Assembly: GCA_017458265.1 (NCBI GenBank)
Contig: JAFTFV010000051.1
Location: 1 to 64,000, forward strand
Direction of reading: 5' to 3'
Origin: Bacteroidales bacterium
Lineage (GTDB): Bacteria > Bacteroidota > Bacteroidia > Bacteroidales > UBA932
DNA length: 64,000 nucleotides
In this document: one piece after another, positions 1 through 7,681 of the stretch
How the letters are laid out: each line of letters starts with the position of its first letter
How positions within the stretch are numbered: the first letter of the stretch is position 1
Position numbers and translations under genes: made by a program
Notes under the pieces: generated by a model
What the model was told of the DNA's origin: nothing
What the model saw: the letters and a program-made list of their open reading frames with translations, nothing else
Databases searched by the model: none

Positions 1-1
1 A

Positions 2-445
2 CTCGAATTTCAGATTCAGGAAGACATCAAGGCCGCTATGAAGGCCAAGGAAGCTGTGGCTCTTGCCGCGGCACGTGCAATCAAAGGAGAGATTCTCCTT
101 TTCAAGACTGCCGAAGGCGGAAGCAAGGAAGTGACTGACGCCGATGTTCTGAAGATGATCCAGAAGCTCATCAAGCAGCGCAAGGAGTCCGCCGAACAGT
201 ACACCGCCGCAGGACGCCAGGAACTTGCCGACAACGAGCTCGCCGAGGCGGCCGCAATGGAGAAGTACCTTCCCAAGCAGCTCTCAGTTGAGGAAGTGAA
301 AGCTAAGGTCCAGGAGATCATCGCCCAGGTGGGCGCCACCTCCATCAAGGACATGGGCAAGGTGATGGGCGCCGCGAACAAGGCCCTCGCAGGCCAGTCC
401 GACGGAAGGACCATATCCACCGTGGTGAAGGAACTCCTGTCGTAA
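2..445 (+). CDS. GatB/YqeY domain protein, 5' end outside window
   Basis: The reading frame is open from the left edge of the window (LEFQIQEDIKAAMKAK...), so the true start lies a few codons upstream and about 147 residues are visible. The helical N-terminus, the alanine-rich middle and the C-terminal pattern ending in GRTISTVVKELLS match the YqeY family, which resembles the tail domain of GatB, the amidotransferase subunit that recognises tRNA. The role of free-standing YqeY is not settled; a link to tRNA-dependent amidation is inferred from the fold only. The stop codon is followed by 85 bp before the next gene, which has its own promoter-like box. Confidence 0.85.
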   Translation, partial: LEFQIQEDIKAAMKAKEAVALAAARAIKGEILLFKTAEGGSKEVTDADVLKMIQKLIKQRKESAEQYTAAGRQELADNELAEAAAMEKYLPKQLSVEEVKAKVQEIIAQVGATSIKDMGKVMGAANKALAGQSDGRTISTVVKELLS

Positions 446-484
446 ACAATGAGAATGAAAAGAGGCTCACACGGAAAAATTCCA

Positions 485-492
485 TATATTTG
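485..492 (+). promoter_or_regulatory. Bacteroidota -7 box for the LD-carboxypeptidase gene
   Basis: TATATTTG matches the TAnnTTTG -7 consensus and leaves a leader of about 38 nt before the ATG at 531. No good TTTG box is visible 19-20 bp upstream. Confidence 0.45.
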
Positions 493-530
493 CGCCCGCT
501 TTCCTGTGAAAAAAGAAATATCAATATGCG

Positions 531-1646
531 ATGATACGATTAAGAAAGATTCTGCCGATTTTGATTATGTTCTCAGCAGCCGCGGTCTCTTGTACCAAGG
601 ATGACCCGATTCCGGCTCCTGACAATAAGCTTGTACTTAGTTGCACCCGGCCCGACTATCTGAAGGCCGGAGATAAGGTGGCCCTTATCTCTCCGTCGTA
701 CTTCACTCCGATGGAGAATGTGGAGAAAACCGCCGATGTCCTGCGCGGTTGGGGCCTGGAGCCGGTCATCGGCCCTAATGTCGGAAAACTTGTCGACGGA
801 CGCTATGCAGGTACCGTTGACGAAAGGGTAAGTGATATACGCTGGGCGTTGGAAGAACCGGAAATCAAGGCCATCATCTGCAACAGGGGCGGGTATGGCA
901 CCATCCAGCTCATCGACCAGATCCGGCTCCCGGAGTTGTCCGCCAATCCCAAGTGGATCGTCGGATTCAGTGACATCACCACCCTTCATGGCCTTTGGAC
1001 CCGTGCCGGGGTGATGAGCATCCATGGGACCATGAGTTCCTTCCTGGCAGCGGGAGGCACGGACAAGACCAGCACCCTGATGCGGGACATCCTACTTGGA
1101 AAGATACCGAAGTATGAGCTCCCGGCCCATCCCCAGAATATTAACGGAAAAGCCAGCGGCATCCTTGTTGGCGGCAACATCTGCACCTTTGCCCCCAATC
1201 TGGGCACCCAGGCCGATGCCACTCTCGGCAATGATCTCATCCTTTTCATCGAAGAGGTCGAAGAATCCATGCACAACATCGACCGTCAGTTCAACATCCT
1301 GCAGATGAACGGTGTCCTGGACCGATGCAAAGGGGTAATCCTTGGTGAGTTCACAGACTGCGGAACGGAGTTTACTTATGAGAATGTCGAAGCGATGCTC
1401 CGAGAGTACCTGACCAAGTACAATATCCCCGTTCTCTGCGGTTTCCCTGCAGGGCATGGCGACGTGAACCTGCCGATGCTCATGGGGGCTCCTGTCACCA
1501 TCGACGTGCGAGGCGACGGTGCAACCCTCCAATTTGACGTTGACGGAGAGCAGCAGACCATAAGGACTTCAGAAATCAAGGCATCCAGAACCAGCCTGGC
1601 AAAGCGTCTGATGCTGTCCGGGAAGAAAGAAACTGTAAACGAATGA
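531..1646 (+). CDS. LD-carboxypeptidase (peptidase S66), lipoprotein
   Basis: A 371-residue S66-family serine peptidase. Known members trim the terminal D-alanine from murein tetrapeptides during peptidoglycan recycling. The N-terminus has a lipobox ending at Cys21 (AAAVSC), so it should be a membrane-anchored periplasmic lipoprotein rather than the usual cytoplasmic LdcA. The catalytic triad is visible: Ser147 in GFSDIT, a Glu in FIEEVEE (241/242) and His309 in FPAGHG. The ATG at 531 is chosen because an ATG at 526 runs into a stop after two codons. The stop overlaps the next gene by 4 bp (ATGA), so the two are probably translationally coupled. Confidence 0.9.
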   Translation: MIRLRKILPILIMFSAAAVSCTKDDPIPAPDNKLVLSCTRPDYLKAGDKVALISPSYFTPMENVEKTADVLRGWGLEPVIGPNVGKLVDGRYAGTVDERVSDIRWALEEPEIKAIICNRGGYGTIQLIDQIRLPELSANPKWIVGFSDITTLHGLWTRAGVMSIHGTMSSFLAAGGTDKTSTLMRDILLGKIPKYELPAHPQNINGKASGILVGGNICTFAPNLGTQADATLGNDLILFIEEVEESMHNIDRQFNILQMNGVLDRCKGVILGEFTDCGTEFTYENVEAMLREYLTKYNIPVLCGFPAGHGDVNLPMLMGAPVTIDVRGDGATLQFDVDGEQQTIRTSEIKASRTSLAKRLMLSGKKETVNE

Positions 1647-2704
1647 TGAGAACAAGACATATTGTGTTGATTGCAGCCGTTCTGGTACTGTTTTCCGGCT
1701 GCTCAAAAAGTGACCCGGATACTCCGAAACAATATTTCACCCAGTGGAATTCCTGCGAAGCCCTTACGGCCCTGCAGGAGTATGTCCAGGATGTGACGGA
1801 CCCTTCTTCCAGGAATTATATCAAGCCTGCGGACCGTATCGCCACCTTTGACATGGACGGCACCTTCGTCGGCGAACTCTATCCCACATACTTCGAATAC
1901 AACCTTCTGGAATACCGGGCTCTTGATGACCCAGATTACAAGGACAAGGCCCCCGCAGAGGTGAAGGAGGCCGCCCAGGAGATACGGGACTTTGTCCGCA
2001 AGGGAACGGCGCTCCCCGACCATTTCGACATGATCCATGCGCAAGCGGCCGCCACTGCCTACTCCGGGATGACCCTTGCCGAGTTCGACGCCTATGTGAA
2101 AGCATACGCCGCCAAGCCGGCGAACGGCTTTACCGGGATGACCTACGGCCAGAGCTTCTACAAGCCCATGCTTGAGGTGTTCGATTACCTGGAAGACAAC
2201 GGATTCACCTACTACGTGGTCTCCGGTTCCGACCGCTTCATCTGCCGCGCGCTGGTCCAGGCCATCGGCATCGCCCCCAACCGGGTCATCGGCATGGACG
2301 TGAAGCTGGAATCCACCCTCCAGGGTGACGAGGAGGGAGTCAATCACACCTTCGGCAAGGAGGAGGACCTGATCCGCACCGACCAGCTGATCATAAAGAA
2401 CCTCAAGACCAACAAGGTGCTGCAGATCACCCAGGAGATCGGAAAGGTGCCGGTGCTCTCGTTTGGCAACAGCGGTGGAGACAGCGCCATGCACAACTTC
2501 TGCCTGAGCAACACCGAACACAAGTCCGCCGCCTTCATGCTCATCGCCGATGACGAGGCCCGCGACCATGCCAACCGCGAGAAAGCCCTGAAACTGGGTG
2601 AGCAGTGGCGGGAAGCCGGATACCACGTCATCTCCATGCGGGATGACTTCCGGACGATTTACGGCGACAATGTGAAGAAAGTGGCGTTCACTTTCGACGA
2701 CTGA
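1643..2704 (+). CDS. HAD-superfamily phosphatase-like lipoprotein
   Basis: A 353-residue protein with a signal peptide and lipobox (LFSGC, Cys20). The HAD motif I is clear (DMDGT, residues 70-74, two Asp). Further motifs are a Ser/Thr region in YYVVSGSDRF and the acidic motif around FGNSGGDSAM, where FGNSGGD is typical of HAD motif IV. This suggests a periplasmic phosphatase of the C1-capped type; the substrate is unknown. The 4-bp overlap with the preceding LD-carboxypeptidase gene implies one operon, perhaps for envelope nutrient scavenging (inference). A repeat element with an internal hairpin follows the stop. Confidence 0.8.
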   Translation: MMRTRHIVLIAAVLVLFSGCSKSDPDTPKQYFTQWNSCEALTALQEYVQDVTDPSSRNYIKPADRIATFDMDGTFVGELYPTYFEYNLLEYRALDDPDYKDKAPAEVKEAAQEIRDFVRKGTALPDHFDMIHAQAAATAYSGMTLAEFDAYVKAYAAKPANGFTGMTYGQSFYKPMLEVFDYLEDNGFTYYVVSGSDRFICRALVQAIGIAPNRVIGMDVKLESTLQGDEEGVNHTFGKEEDLIRTDQLIIKNLKTNKVLQITQEIGKVPVLSFGNSGGDSAMHNFCLSNTEHKSAAFMLIADDEARDHANREKALKLGEQWREAGYHVISMRDDFRTIYGDNVKKVAFTFDD

Positions 2705-2714
2705 CGCTGGGTGG

Positions 2715-2822
2715 CGTGAAATGTAACAACCTGTTAGACAGCGAATTACGCAAAAGGCTTTCCCCGTTTTGGAGGAAAGCCTTTTAGCTTATCTATTGAT
2801 AATCAGCTACTTGCATTTCACG
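2715..2822. repeat. 108-bp REPIN-like element, copy 1
   Basis: Outer inverted ends are CGTGAAATGTAA (2715-2726) and TTGCATTTCACG (2811-2822). A central hairpin at 2752-2785 pairs AAAAGGCTTTCC with GGAAAGCCTTTT and sits 25 nt from the 12-bp ends on both sides. A nearly identical copy lies at 6063-6170. The element occupies the gap between two converging 3' ends. Confidence 0.8.
2752..2785. terminator. Hairpin, probable bidirectional terminator
   Basis: A perfect 12-bp stem (AAAAGGCTTTCC/GGAAAGCCTTTT) with a 10-nt loop. A- and T-rich stem ends allow it to act in both directions between the HAD gene and the leftward-running yhcC fragment. It is the core of the 108-bp element, so the terminator role may be secondary. 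Confidence 0.5.
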
Positions 2823-2844
2823 GGACAGACAATCTCATCCGCAG

Positions 2845-3120
2845 TCAAAGAACTCCTGTCCTAGAAGCACAGAGACGACCCTGGAAGGAATCCCTTTCAG
2901 CCAGAAGTGCTGTCAGCTTTTTCTTGAGCTCATCGGGACTCGTCAGCCCCCAGGGGGCGTCCGTGAATCTCGGTGGCACGCTGCTGACAATCCTGCCGAT
3001 GGCAATGTCCGGACGCAGACGTTCGATGATATCGGCAAGGAGGGCGATATATTCATCCGGCCCGGGGCGGAAAAAGTCCCCGGGGCTTTCCTTGAACTCC
3101 CGCTCCATGGGCGTCCCTTG
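2845..3120 (-). pseudogene. 3' fragment of a YhcC-type radical SAM gene
   Basis: About 92 codons match the C-terminus of the intact radical SAM gene at 6193-7116, including GTPMEREFKESPGDFFRPG and the segment EYIALLADIIERLRPDIAIG, which is identical to the intact copy. Homology begins abruptly at about 3120 with GTP(M); the N-terminal two-thirds with the iron-sulfur cysteines is absent. The last 20 or so residues have diverged (RLCASRTGVL against RLFAPKTEVL). It is a non-functional product of the duplication that also copied the 108-bp element downstream of it. Confidence 0.85.
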
Positions 3121-3151
3121 AAACTGTACAATGTGATTGGACTCTCCATCT

Positions 3152-3427
3152 CTATTGCACTTCGGCAGAGTCACCGGAAAGCATCCGTTCCATTTTCTCA
3201 AGAGCGTCACGGAGCTGCCCGCCGAATCCTTCGTGTTCCTTGAGATAGGCGTCATTCCCCTCGGACAGGACGGCGTAAAGAGCCGGCGACATAGCGTTTA
3301 CATAGGAGGCGATGGCATCCTCGATGTGGTCCTTTTCCCTCTCGGATGTTGAGTGCACGTAGACCCGTTCTTTCTGGTGGAAGAACGCATAGGCCTGCTC
3401 GATGATATATGGGTCAGTGGCACTCAT
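3152..3427 (-). CDS. Hypothetical protein, 91 aa
   Basis: A short acidic, soluble protein with no signal peptide or membrane segment and a predicted helical composition (repeated Glu/Lys/Ala, for example GGQLRDALEKMERMLSGDS). I do not recognise the family. Its start overlaps the stop of the DUF4250 gene by 4 bp (ATGA), which argues that the two are a real translationally coupled pair even though they sit among gene fragments. The yhcC fragment begins 32 bp after its stop, so this pair marks the insertion that replaced the middle of the duplicated segment. Confidence 0.55.
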   Translation of the reverse strand: MSATDPYIIEQAYAFFHQKERVYVHSTSEREKDHIEDAIASYVNAMSPALYAVLSEGNDAYLKEHEGFGGQLRDALEKMERMLSGDSAEVQ

Positions 3428-3651
3428 TTCACGCAGTTCAGGTTTTCCTTGTAGGCATATCCCTCGCTGGCGAGAAGGCGGTCCATTTCCTCTCGATCGA
3501 CGCCGTAGCAGTAGCAGATCTGGTCGAGGCTGTCAAACTCCTCGTCCCTTAGAAGGAAGTTGATACTGGACACCAGCATGGGTATGTCGGAAAGCGGAAG
3601 ATGGTCCATGTCTAACTGGCTTACTCTGTACCCGAACGAGTCGAACTCCAT
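3424..3651 (-). CDS. DUF4250 family small protein
   Basis: A 75-residue protein with the DUF4250 pattern LPLSDIPMLVSSINFLLRD followed by a short helix-turn-helix-like part (SLDQICYCYGVDREEMDRLL) and a C-terminal GYAYKENLNCV strand. The family occurs in anaerobic Firmicutes and Bacteroidota; its function is unknown, though the second half looks like a small DNA-binding HTH (inference). It overlaps the downstream 91-aa gene by 4 bp. It follows directly on a truncated cpsB-like fragment, so it may have arrived with it or been left behind by rearrangement. Confidence 0.65.
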   Translation of the reverse strand: MEFDSFGYRVSQLDMDHLPLSDIPMLVSSINFLLRDEEFDSLDQICYCYGVDREEMDRLLASEGYAYKENLNCVK

Positions 3652-3655
3652 TTCA

Positions 3656-3755
3656 CCTGATGCCTCGCAAGAAGGACAGACTCGGCCATACAGGTGGCTC
3701 CGTCATCCAACCCCGGGAGGATATGGCAATGGCAATCTGTGAGAGGAGTGATCAT
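3656..3755 (-). pseudogene. N-terminal fragment of a CpsB/YwqE-type PHP phosphatase gene
   Basis: Reading from an ATG at 3755 gives MITPLTDCHCHILPGLDDGA followed by TCMAESVLLARHQ. The DxHCHxLPGxDDGA motif is the metal-binding N-terminus of the CpsB/YwqE polymerase-and-histidinol-phosphatase tyrosine phosphatases of capsule loci. Homology stops after about 33 residues, where the frame runs into the DUF4250 start region. At least 200 residues are missing, so this is a remnant. No other capsule gene is nearby. Confidence 0.7.
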
Positions 3756-3806
3756 CAGGGAGTATTTTGCTGTAAAGGTACAACAATTTTGAATATGTAC
3801 CATCAT

Positions 3807-3980
3807 CTACCGACCGGGTCTTAGAATCATGAAGACCACGGCTCCGTTTTTGTCGAATTTGTTGTTGGAGCAGTTTACGAATCCGTCCGCCTTGAGGACG
3901 CTGGCCTTGATGGCATCGTGGATGGCGTCACCGGCTTTCCTGTATGTCTCCGATAAATCTATGAGTTCCTTTCTCATCAT
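3807..3980 (-). pseudogene. Truncated copy of the 128-aa hypothetical gene
   Basis: A 57-residue frame whose first 45 or so residues match the N-terminus of the intact gene at 7295-7681 (SETYRKAGDAIHDAIKASVL, FVNCSNNKFDK), after which the sequence diverges to a short unrelated tail. The start is 2 bp after the stop of the PheC-like gene, so it is probably still transcribed. Whether the short product is stable is unknown. It is one end of the duplicated segment; the other end is the yhcC fragment at 2845-3120. Confidence 0.7.
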
Positions 3981-3982
3981 GT

Positions 3983-4816
3983 TTATTTGATGGTTTGAGA
4001 ATAGCCGTAAACTAATCCATATTTGTCGTGAAAATCCTTGAGTTTCCCGCCAGATTTCATTTCCTTTATGATTGAATTAATCTTCTTCAGCAGGTCGTCC
4101 TGTCCTTTGCGCATCAGAACCCCGATCTGTCCGTGGGTGAAAGGACTGTCCAGAAGAGGAGCCGCAAGCCGGGAGTCATTGTGGACATACCATGGCGCCT
4201 CGGTGATTTCCGTAATCATCACATCGGCTTCCCCTTCTGCAACCTTGCCGGGAATCTCTTCGTTCTTTTCGAAGACGATAAGCGTACATGACGGCAGGTT
4301 CTCGCGGGCGAATTTCTCATTGAGACCTCCCGGGTTGACCATCACACGGACGTCCGCTTTGTTGAGGTCTTCAAGCGACATGTATTTCCCGGCATCTTCC
4401 TTCCTGCAGAGGATGGTCTTGCCGTTGCAGAGATAGCCCTCGGACATGTCCATGGTCTCCAGGCGCGTATCCGTGATGGTGATTCCGCCGATGGCGAAGT
4501 CGAACAGATCCGGGTTCTGGACATCTGCCGACAGGGTGGGCCAAGAGGTGGGGACATAGCTTATGCTTACCCCCAGGTTATCCGCAATCTCCCCAGCCAC
4601 GTCAATCCCGAATCCCCAGTATGCGCCGGTTTCCGGCTCCCTGTAACTCAGTGGGCGGTAGTCCCCCGTCGTGCCGACAAGTAGCGTCCCGCGCTCCTGA
4701 ATCCTGTCTATCGTCGGTGTGCCGGACAACTTTGTCTGAGTCCCGCAGCTGATGAGCGAGGCTCCGATGACAAGGGCTGAAAGAATAGTCTGGAGTTTAT
4801 GTCTTGTGCGATGCAT
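3983..4816 (-). CDS. Periplasmic PheC-like (cyclohexadienyl dehydratase-type) lipoprotein
   Basis: A 277-residue class II solute-binding fold with a lipobox at Cys24 (LISCG). It resembles PheC, the periplasmic arogenate/prephenate dehydratase, more than ordinary amino-acid binders: LLVGTTGDYRPLSY, the VPTSWP segment, the motif NPGGLNEKFAREN (about 161-173) and a Glu (E206 in ITEITEAP) at the position I align with the catalytic Glu of Pseudomonas PheC. No ABC permease or ATPase gene is next to it, which also favours an enzyme. An orphan amino-acid-binding lipoprotein is the main alternative. The start overlaps the upstream winged-helix gene by 20 bp, so the two are coupled. Confidence 0.7.
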   Translation of the reverse strand: MHRTRHKLQTILSALVIGASLISCGTQTKLSGTPTIDRIQERGTLLVGTTGDYRPLSYREPETGAYWGFGIDVAGEIADNLGVSISYVPTSWPTLSADVQNPDLFDFAIGGITITDTRLETMDMSEGYLCNGKTILCRKEDAGKYMSLEDLNKADVRVMVNPGGLNEKFARENLPSCTLIVFEKNEEIPGKVAEGEADVMITEITEAPWYVHNDSRLAAPLLDSPFTHGQIGVLMRKGQDDLLKKINSIIKEMKSGGKLKDFHDKYGLVYGYSQTIK

Positions 4817-5837
4817 GATATTTATTGATTGCTTTTTCCATTGATTGTTCCGGGATGTCGATGTCTTCCTTGAAAAGCGTGACTCCCCCGTCCTCCGACG
4901 AAGGTTTCCAATTACCTACAACCTCGCCGTTCCACGTCACCACGGAGCGGAAGATGCCGAAGTTGTTATGGGCGTGGTGAGCATGGTCAGGGTGAAGAAC
5001 AATGTCCCTGCTTTTGTATCCGATAAGATATTCGTCGTATGCCGGAAGAAGAAGCACCGAGCCGCTGCGAACGCCTCTCGTGCGAGCCTCGCCATGGATA
5101 TAGAACTCTCTTCCTCTCCAGCGCCCGGCATGAAGTTCATCGCCAAGTGACGCGATTCCCTGTCGGCAATCTCCCGATGTGAGCCCGCTCCACCACACGA
5201 AGTCCTCGAGCGTAGCCGGACCATGGCTCCTGAAGTATTTCCTCGCAAGAAGGGCGATGGATTCTTCCCTGCTGACGGGTGATGCCACCGGAACCCTGTC
5301 CCGGACCAGCCTGTAGGTATTTCTCGGGCCGAGCGACCCGCTGCAGACGAGTCCCTCCAGTTCGGCCATACGGAGTTGGTGGTTGTAAAGAAGCTTCTCT
5401 TTCGGGATACCTCCTTCGATAAGGGCTTCCCCGATGACGTCTTCCGTGACCTCTCCCCTGCTAGCGACCGTGTCTTGGATGATGGTGAGGATCCGTTCTT
5501 TTTCCTTCCCGGAATAATTGAACCCCAGGGATTTGGTCCATCCATCGAGAACTGCCGTCCCCTTGTCATGGCAGAGAGCCCGCAGCCAGTGGTAGTCGTC
5601 AGATGACACCAGCTGCCAGGTGCCGCGAAGAAGATGTGCCCTAAGAATCCGGCCTTCGTCGAAGGCTGTCCTGAAGGCCTTGTAAGATGGTTTTCCCGTT
5701 CTCATGGATACAGCCCAGCGCATTGCCCGGTAGTCCTGCGCCTGCATGGCGCCGAACCACGACACCACCTCCGCCGGTTCATTGAACTGCGGGACGGCGA
5801 GCTGCTGGCTCAGAAGACGTGAGGAAACGGGGTTCAT
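4797..5837 (-). CDS. Winged-helix DNA-binding protein, AlkZ/YcaQ-like (HTH_42)
   Basis: A 346-residue protein of the HTH_42 family, which includes AlkZ and YcaQ, DNA glycosylases that unhook interstrand crosslinks and bulky alkyl adducts. The N-terminal GAMQAQDYRAMRWA segment contains a Q-x-Q motif in the place of the catalytic QxQ of AlkZ; LRGTWQLVSSDDYHWL and LPAYDEYLIGYKSRD are other family landmarks. The ATG at 5837 is chosen because the family begins with a short leader to RLLSQQL; a GTG at 5876 would add 13 unusual residues. The enzymatic role is inferred from the family. It is followed by the PheC-like gene with a 20-bp overlap. Confidence 0.75.
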   Translation of the reverse strand: MNPVSSRLLSQQLAVPQFNEPAEVVSWFGAMQAQDYRAMRWAVSMRTGKPSYKAFRTAFDEGRILRAHLLRGTWQLVSSDDYHWLRALCHDKGTAVLDGWTKSLGFNYSGKEKERILTIIQDTVASRGEVTEDVIGEALIEGGIPKEKLLYNHQLRMAELEGLVCSGSLGPRNTYRLVRDRVPVASPVSREESIALLARKYFRSHGPATLEDFVWWSGLTSGDCRQGIASLGDELHAGRWRGREFYIHGEARTRGVRSGSVLLLPAYDEYLIGYKSRDIVLHPDHAHHAHNNFGIFRSVVTWNGEVVGNWKPSSEDGGVTLFKEDIDIPEQSMEKAINKYHASHKT

Positions 5838-5865
5838 ACTTCTTGGGATGGTTTTTCCGCCGACG

Positions 5866-5976
5866 CGGCTTGACACCCACAGGGGCGCAGAAGGCCTTGA
5901 GCGCCTCTGCCACCTCAGTGTGATTGTCCAGGCTCAGGACATAAACGTTTCTTCTAACTTCCTTTTATTTGCACAT
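5866..5976 (-). pseudogene. Fragment resembling the N-terminus of a PPC/DUF296 protein
   Basis: The frame reads MCK, a TAA stop, then KEVRRNVYVLSLDNHTEVAE followed by ALKAFCAPVGVK. The pattern N-Y-V-L-x-L-D-N-x-x-E-V-x-E-A-L-x-x-F-C resembles the first strand and helix of PPC (DUF296) DNA-binding proteins. It is broken by the early stop and ends near 5866, where the winged-helix gene upstream region begins. I regard it as another gene remnant; with so short a segment the family call is tentative. Confidence 0.4.
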
Positions 5977-6062
5977 GATTCCACTTGTTTTGACGTAAAG
6001 ATACAAATAATAATTGAAACCAGCTTTCAGACGCTGTAATGGCAGCAACCACCGACAGGTGG

Positions 6063-6170
6063 CGTGAAATGTAACAACCTGTTAGACAGCGAATTACGCA
6101 AAAGGCTTTCCCCGTTTTGGAGGAAAGCCTTTTAGCTTATCTATTGATAATCAGCTACTTGCATTTCACG
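6063..6170. repeat. 108-bp REPIN-like element, copy 2
   Basis: Ends CGTGAAATGTAA (6063-6074) and TTGCATTTCACG (6159-6170) with the same central hairpin (6100-6133) as copy 1. By eye the two copies are nearly identical, and homology continues leftward into the 3' end of the radical SAM gene, so this pair arose by segmental duplication (offset 3348 bp). The hairpin probably ends transcription of the radical SAM gene. Confidence 0.8.
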
Positions 6171-6192
6171 GGACAGACAATCTCATCTGCAG

Positions 6193-7116
6193 TCAAAGAA
6201 CTTCTGTCTTAGGAGCGAAGAGACGTCCCTGGAAACTCCGCCTCTGATCCAGGCAGAGCTCAAGCTTTCCAAGAAGCTCGTCCTGCCGGAGCAGTCCCCA
6301 CGGGGCGTCCGTGAACCTTGGAGGAACGCTGCTTACGATCCTGCCGATGGCGATATCCGGACGCAGGCGTTCGATAATATCGGCAAGGAGGGCGATATAT
6401 TCATCCGGCCCGGGGCGGAAAAAGTCCCCGGGCTTTTCCTTGAACTCCTGCTCCATAGGCGTCCCTTTGATGACCTGGAGCTGGTGGAACTTCAGATAAC
6501 TCAATGGAAGGGTATTCAGTGTTTCCGCCTGGGCGACGAGCATCTCCCGGGTCTCGCCCGGAAGGCCCAAAATGATGTGCCCTCCGGCGTCGAGACCTGC
6601 ATCGGCAGTCATTTCGAAGGCTTTCTGCGTGCAGGCGAAGTCGTGCCCGCGGTTTACCCTTTGCAGGGTGGCGTCATAGACGGACTCTATGCCGTATTCC
6701 ATCTCGACGATGTACCCCCTCTCCTTGACGGAAGAAAGAAGCCGGAGTTTTTCCCTGTCGATGCAGTCCGGGCGGGTGCCGATGACAAGTCCGCAGATGC
6801 CGGGGACGGCAAGGGCCTCCTCGTAGCGGTTTCTCAGCGTGTCGATATCGGCATGGGTGCCTGAAAATGCCTGGAAGTAGGCAAGATACCCGTCGGACGC
6901 CCTTTTCTGATGGAAAAGCTTGCCGGCCTCAAGTTGATCGGCAATGGTCTTTCCCCGGGTGTACCCCGGATGGAAGGCCGCATTGTCGCAGAAGGTGCAG
7001 CCGCCCGTGGAGATGCTTCCGTCCCGGTTGGGGCAGGAAAAACCGCCGTCGACGGTGAGCCTCTGGAGGCGCCTACCGTACCGTTCCCTGTAATTCAGAA
7101 GGTTAAATGCGTTCAC
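6193..7116 (-). CDS. TIGR01212-family radical SAM protein (YhcC)
   Basis: A 307-residue radical SAM protein. The cluster-binding cysteines lie in FSCPNRDGSISTGGCTFCDN (residues about 26-45), with the spaced C...CxxC arrangement of the Elp3-like YhcC group. HIILGLPGETREMLVAQ is the characteristic glycine-rich segment, and the C-terminus has DFFRPGPDEYIALLADIIERL (split here as the family-specific tail). The reaction is not established. A 3' copy of this gene is present at 2845-3120. A 108-bp repeat element with a hairpin begins just after the stop. The 178 bp upstream hold no gene or clear promoter box. Confidence 0.85.
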   Translation of the reverse strand: MNAFNLLNYRERYGRRLQRLTVDGGFSCPNRDGSISTGGCTFCDNAAFHPGYTRGKTIADQLEAGKLFHQKRASDGYLAYFQAFSGTHADIDTLRNRYEEALAVPGICGLVIGTRPDCIDREKLRLLSSVKERGYIVEMEYGIESVYDATLQRVNRGHDFACTQKAFEMTADAGLDAGGHIILGLPGETREMLVAQAETLNTLPLSYLKFHQLQVIKGTPMEQEFKEKPGDFFRPGPDEYIALLADIIERLRPDIAIGRIVSSVPPRFTDAPWGLLRQDELLGKLELCLDQRRSFQGRLFAPKTEVL

Positions 7117-7294
7117 TGCCTGTCCGTGTCGATATTAGGTACCAAAACTGTATCTGCGATTACGTTACCGCCATTCAGAGCGCCAATTGGACTCCGGGTG
7201 CTCCTACTGGTCCATACAATTTACAGAGTATAAGCAATTTAAGCCTTTTTTGATCCTACAGGTCCACTAAAAATGCAGGGTAGGGCTCGTGTTC

Positions 7295-7681
7295 TTATCC
7301 TTCGTTTGGAAGATATTCGTCGATGGCTCCGGTAATCGAGAGGATGGTCTGGTAGAAAAGGATGCTCGAGCCCTTCAGGGGCATCCAGTGCTCTTCGCCT
7401 CCGCGTCCCCTCAGATATTTGTCTGTGTAGATTGCGCCCGGTGTTCCTATATAGACCTCAACGCTACCCGCCGCATTGACACGCATGGCGCGGATGGGAA
7501 AGGACTGCGTATAGCCTTTCTTGCTGTCATAGACGAGGGCAAGCATGTCTTTTTTGTCGAATTTGTTGTTGGAGCAGTTTACGAATCCGTCCGCCTTGAG
7601 GACGCTGGCCTTGATGGCGTCGTGGATAGCGTCTCCTGCCTTCCTGTATGTCTCTGACAATTCTATGAGTTCCTGTCTCAT
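7295..7681 (-). CDS. Hypothetical protein, 128 aa
   Basis: A soluble protein with no signal peptide. The N-terminal half (SETYRKAGDAIHDAIKASVL, FVNCSNNKFDKKD) is helical and the second half mixed (PIRAMRVNAAGSVEVYIG, GRGGEEHWMPL). I do not recognise the family. It overlaps the FKBP gene by 4 bp (start within the FKBP stop), so it is the last gene of the leftward operon that begins near 10994. A truncated second copy lies at 3807-3980. Confidence 0.65.
   Translation of the reverse strand: MRQELIELSETYRKAGDAIHDAIKASVLKADGFVNCSNNKFDKKDMLALVYDSKKGYTQSFPIRAMRVNAAGSVEVYIGTPGAIYTDKYLRGRGGEEHWMPLKGSSILFYQTILSITGAIDEYLPNEG

Noticed and set aside
2723..6230. The hairpin at 2752 and 6100 as ordinary unrelated terminators
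   Set aside because: The surrounding 108 bp is conserved with inverted ends, so they are treated as parts of a repeat element, though a terminator role is still likely.
7117..7294. Gene or RNA in the 178-bp gap upstream of yhcC
   Set aside because: No start codon with a conserved frame, no strong hairpin and no clear promoter box were seen.
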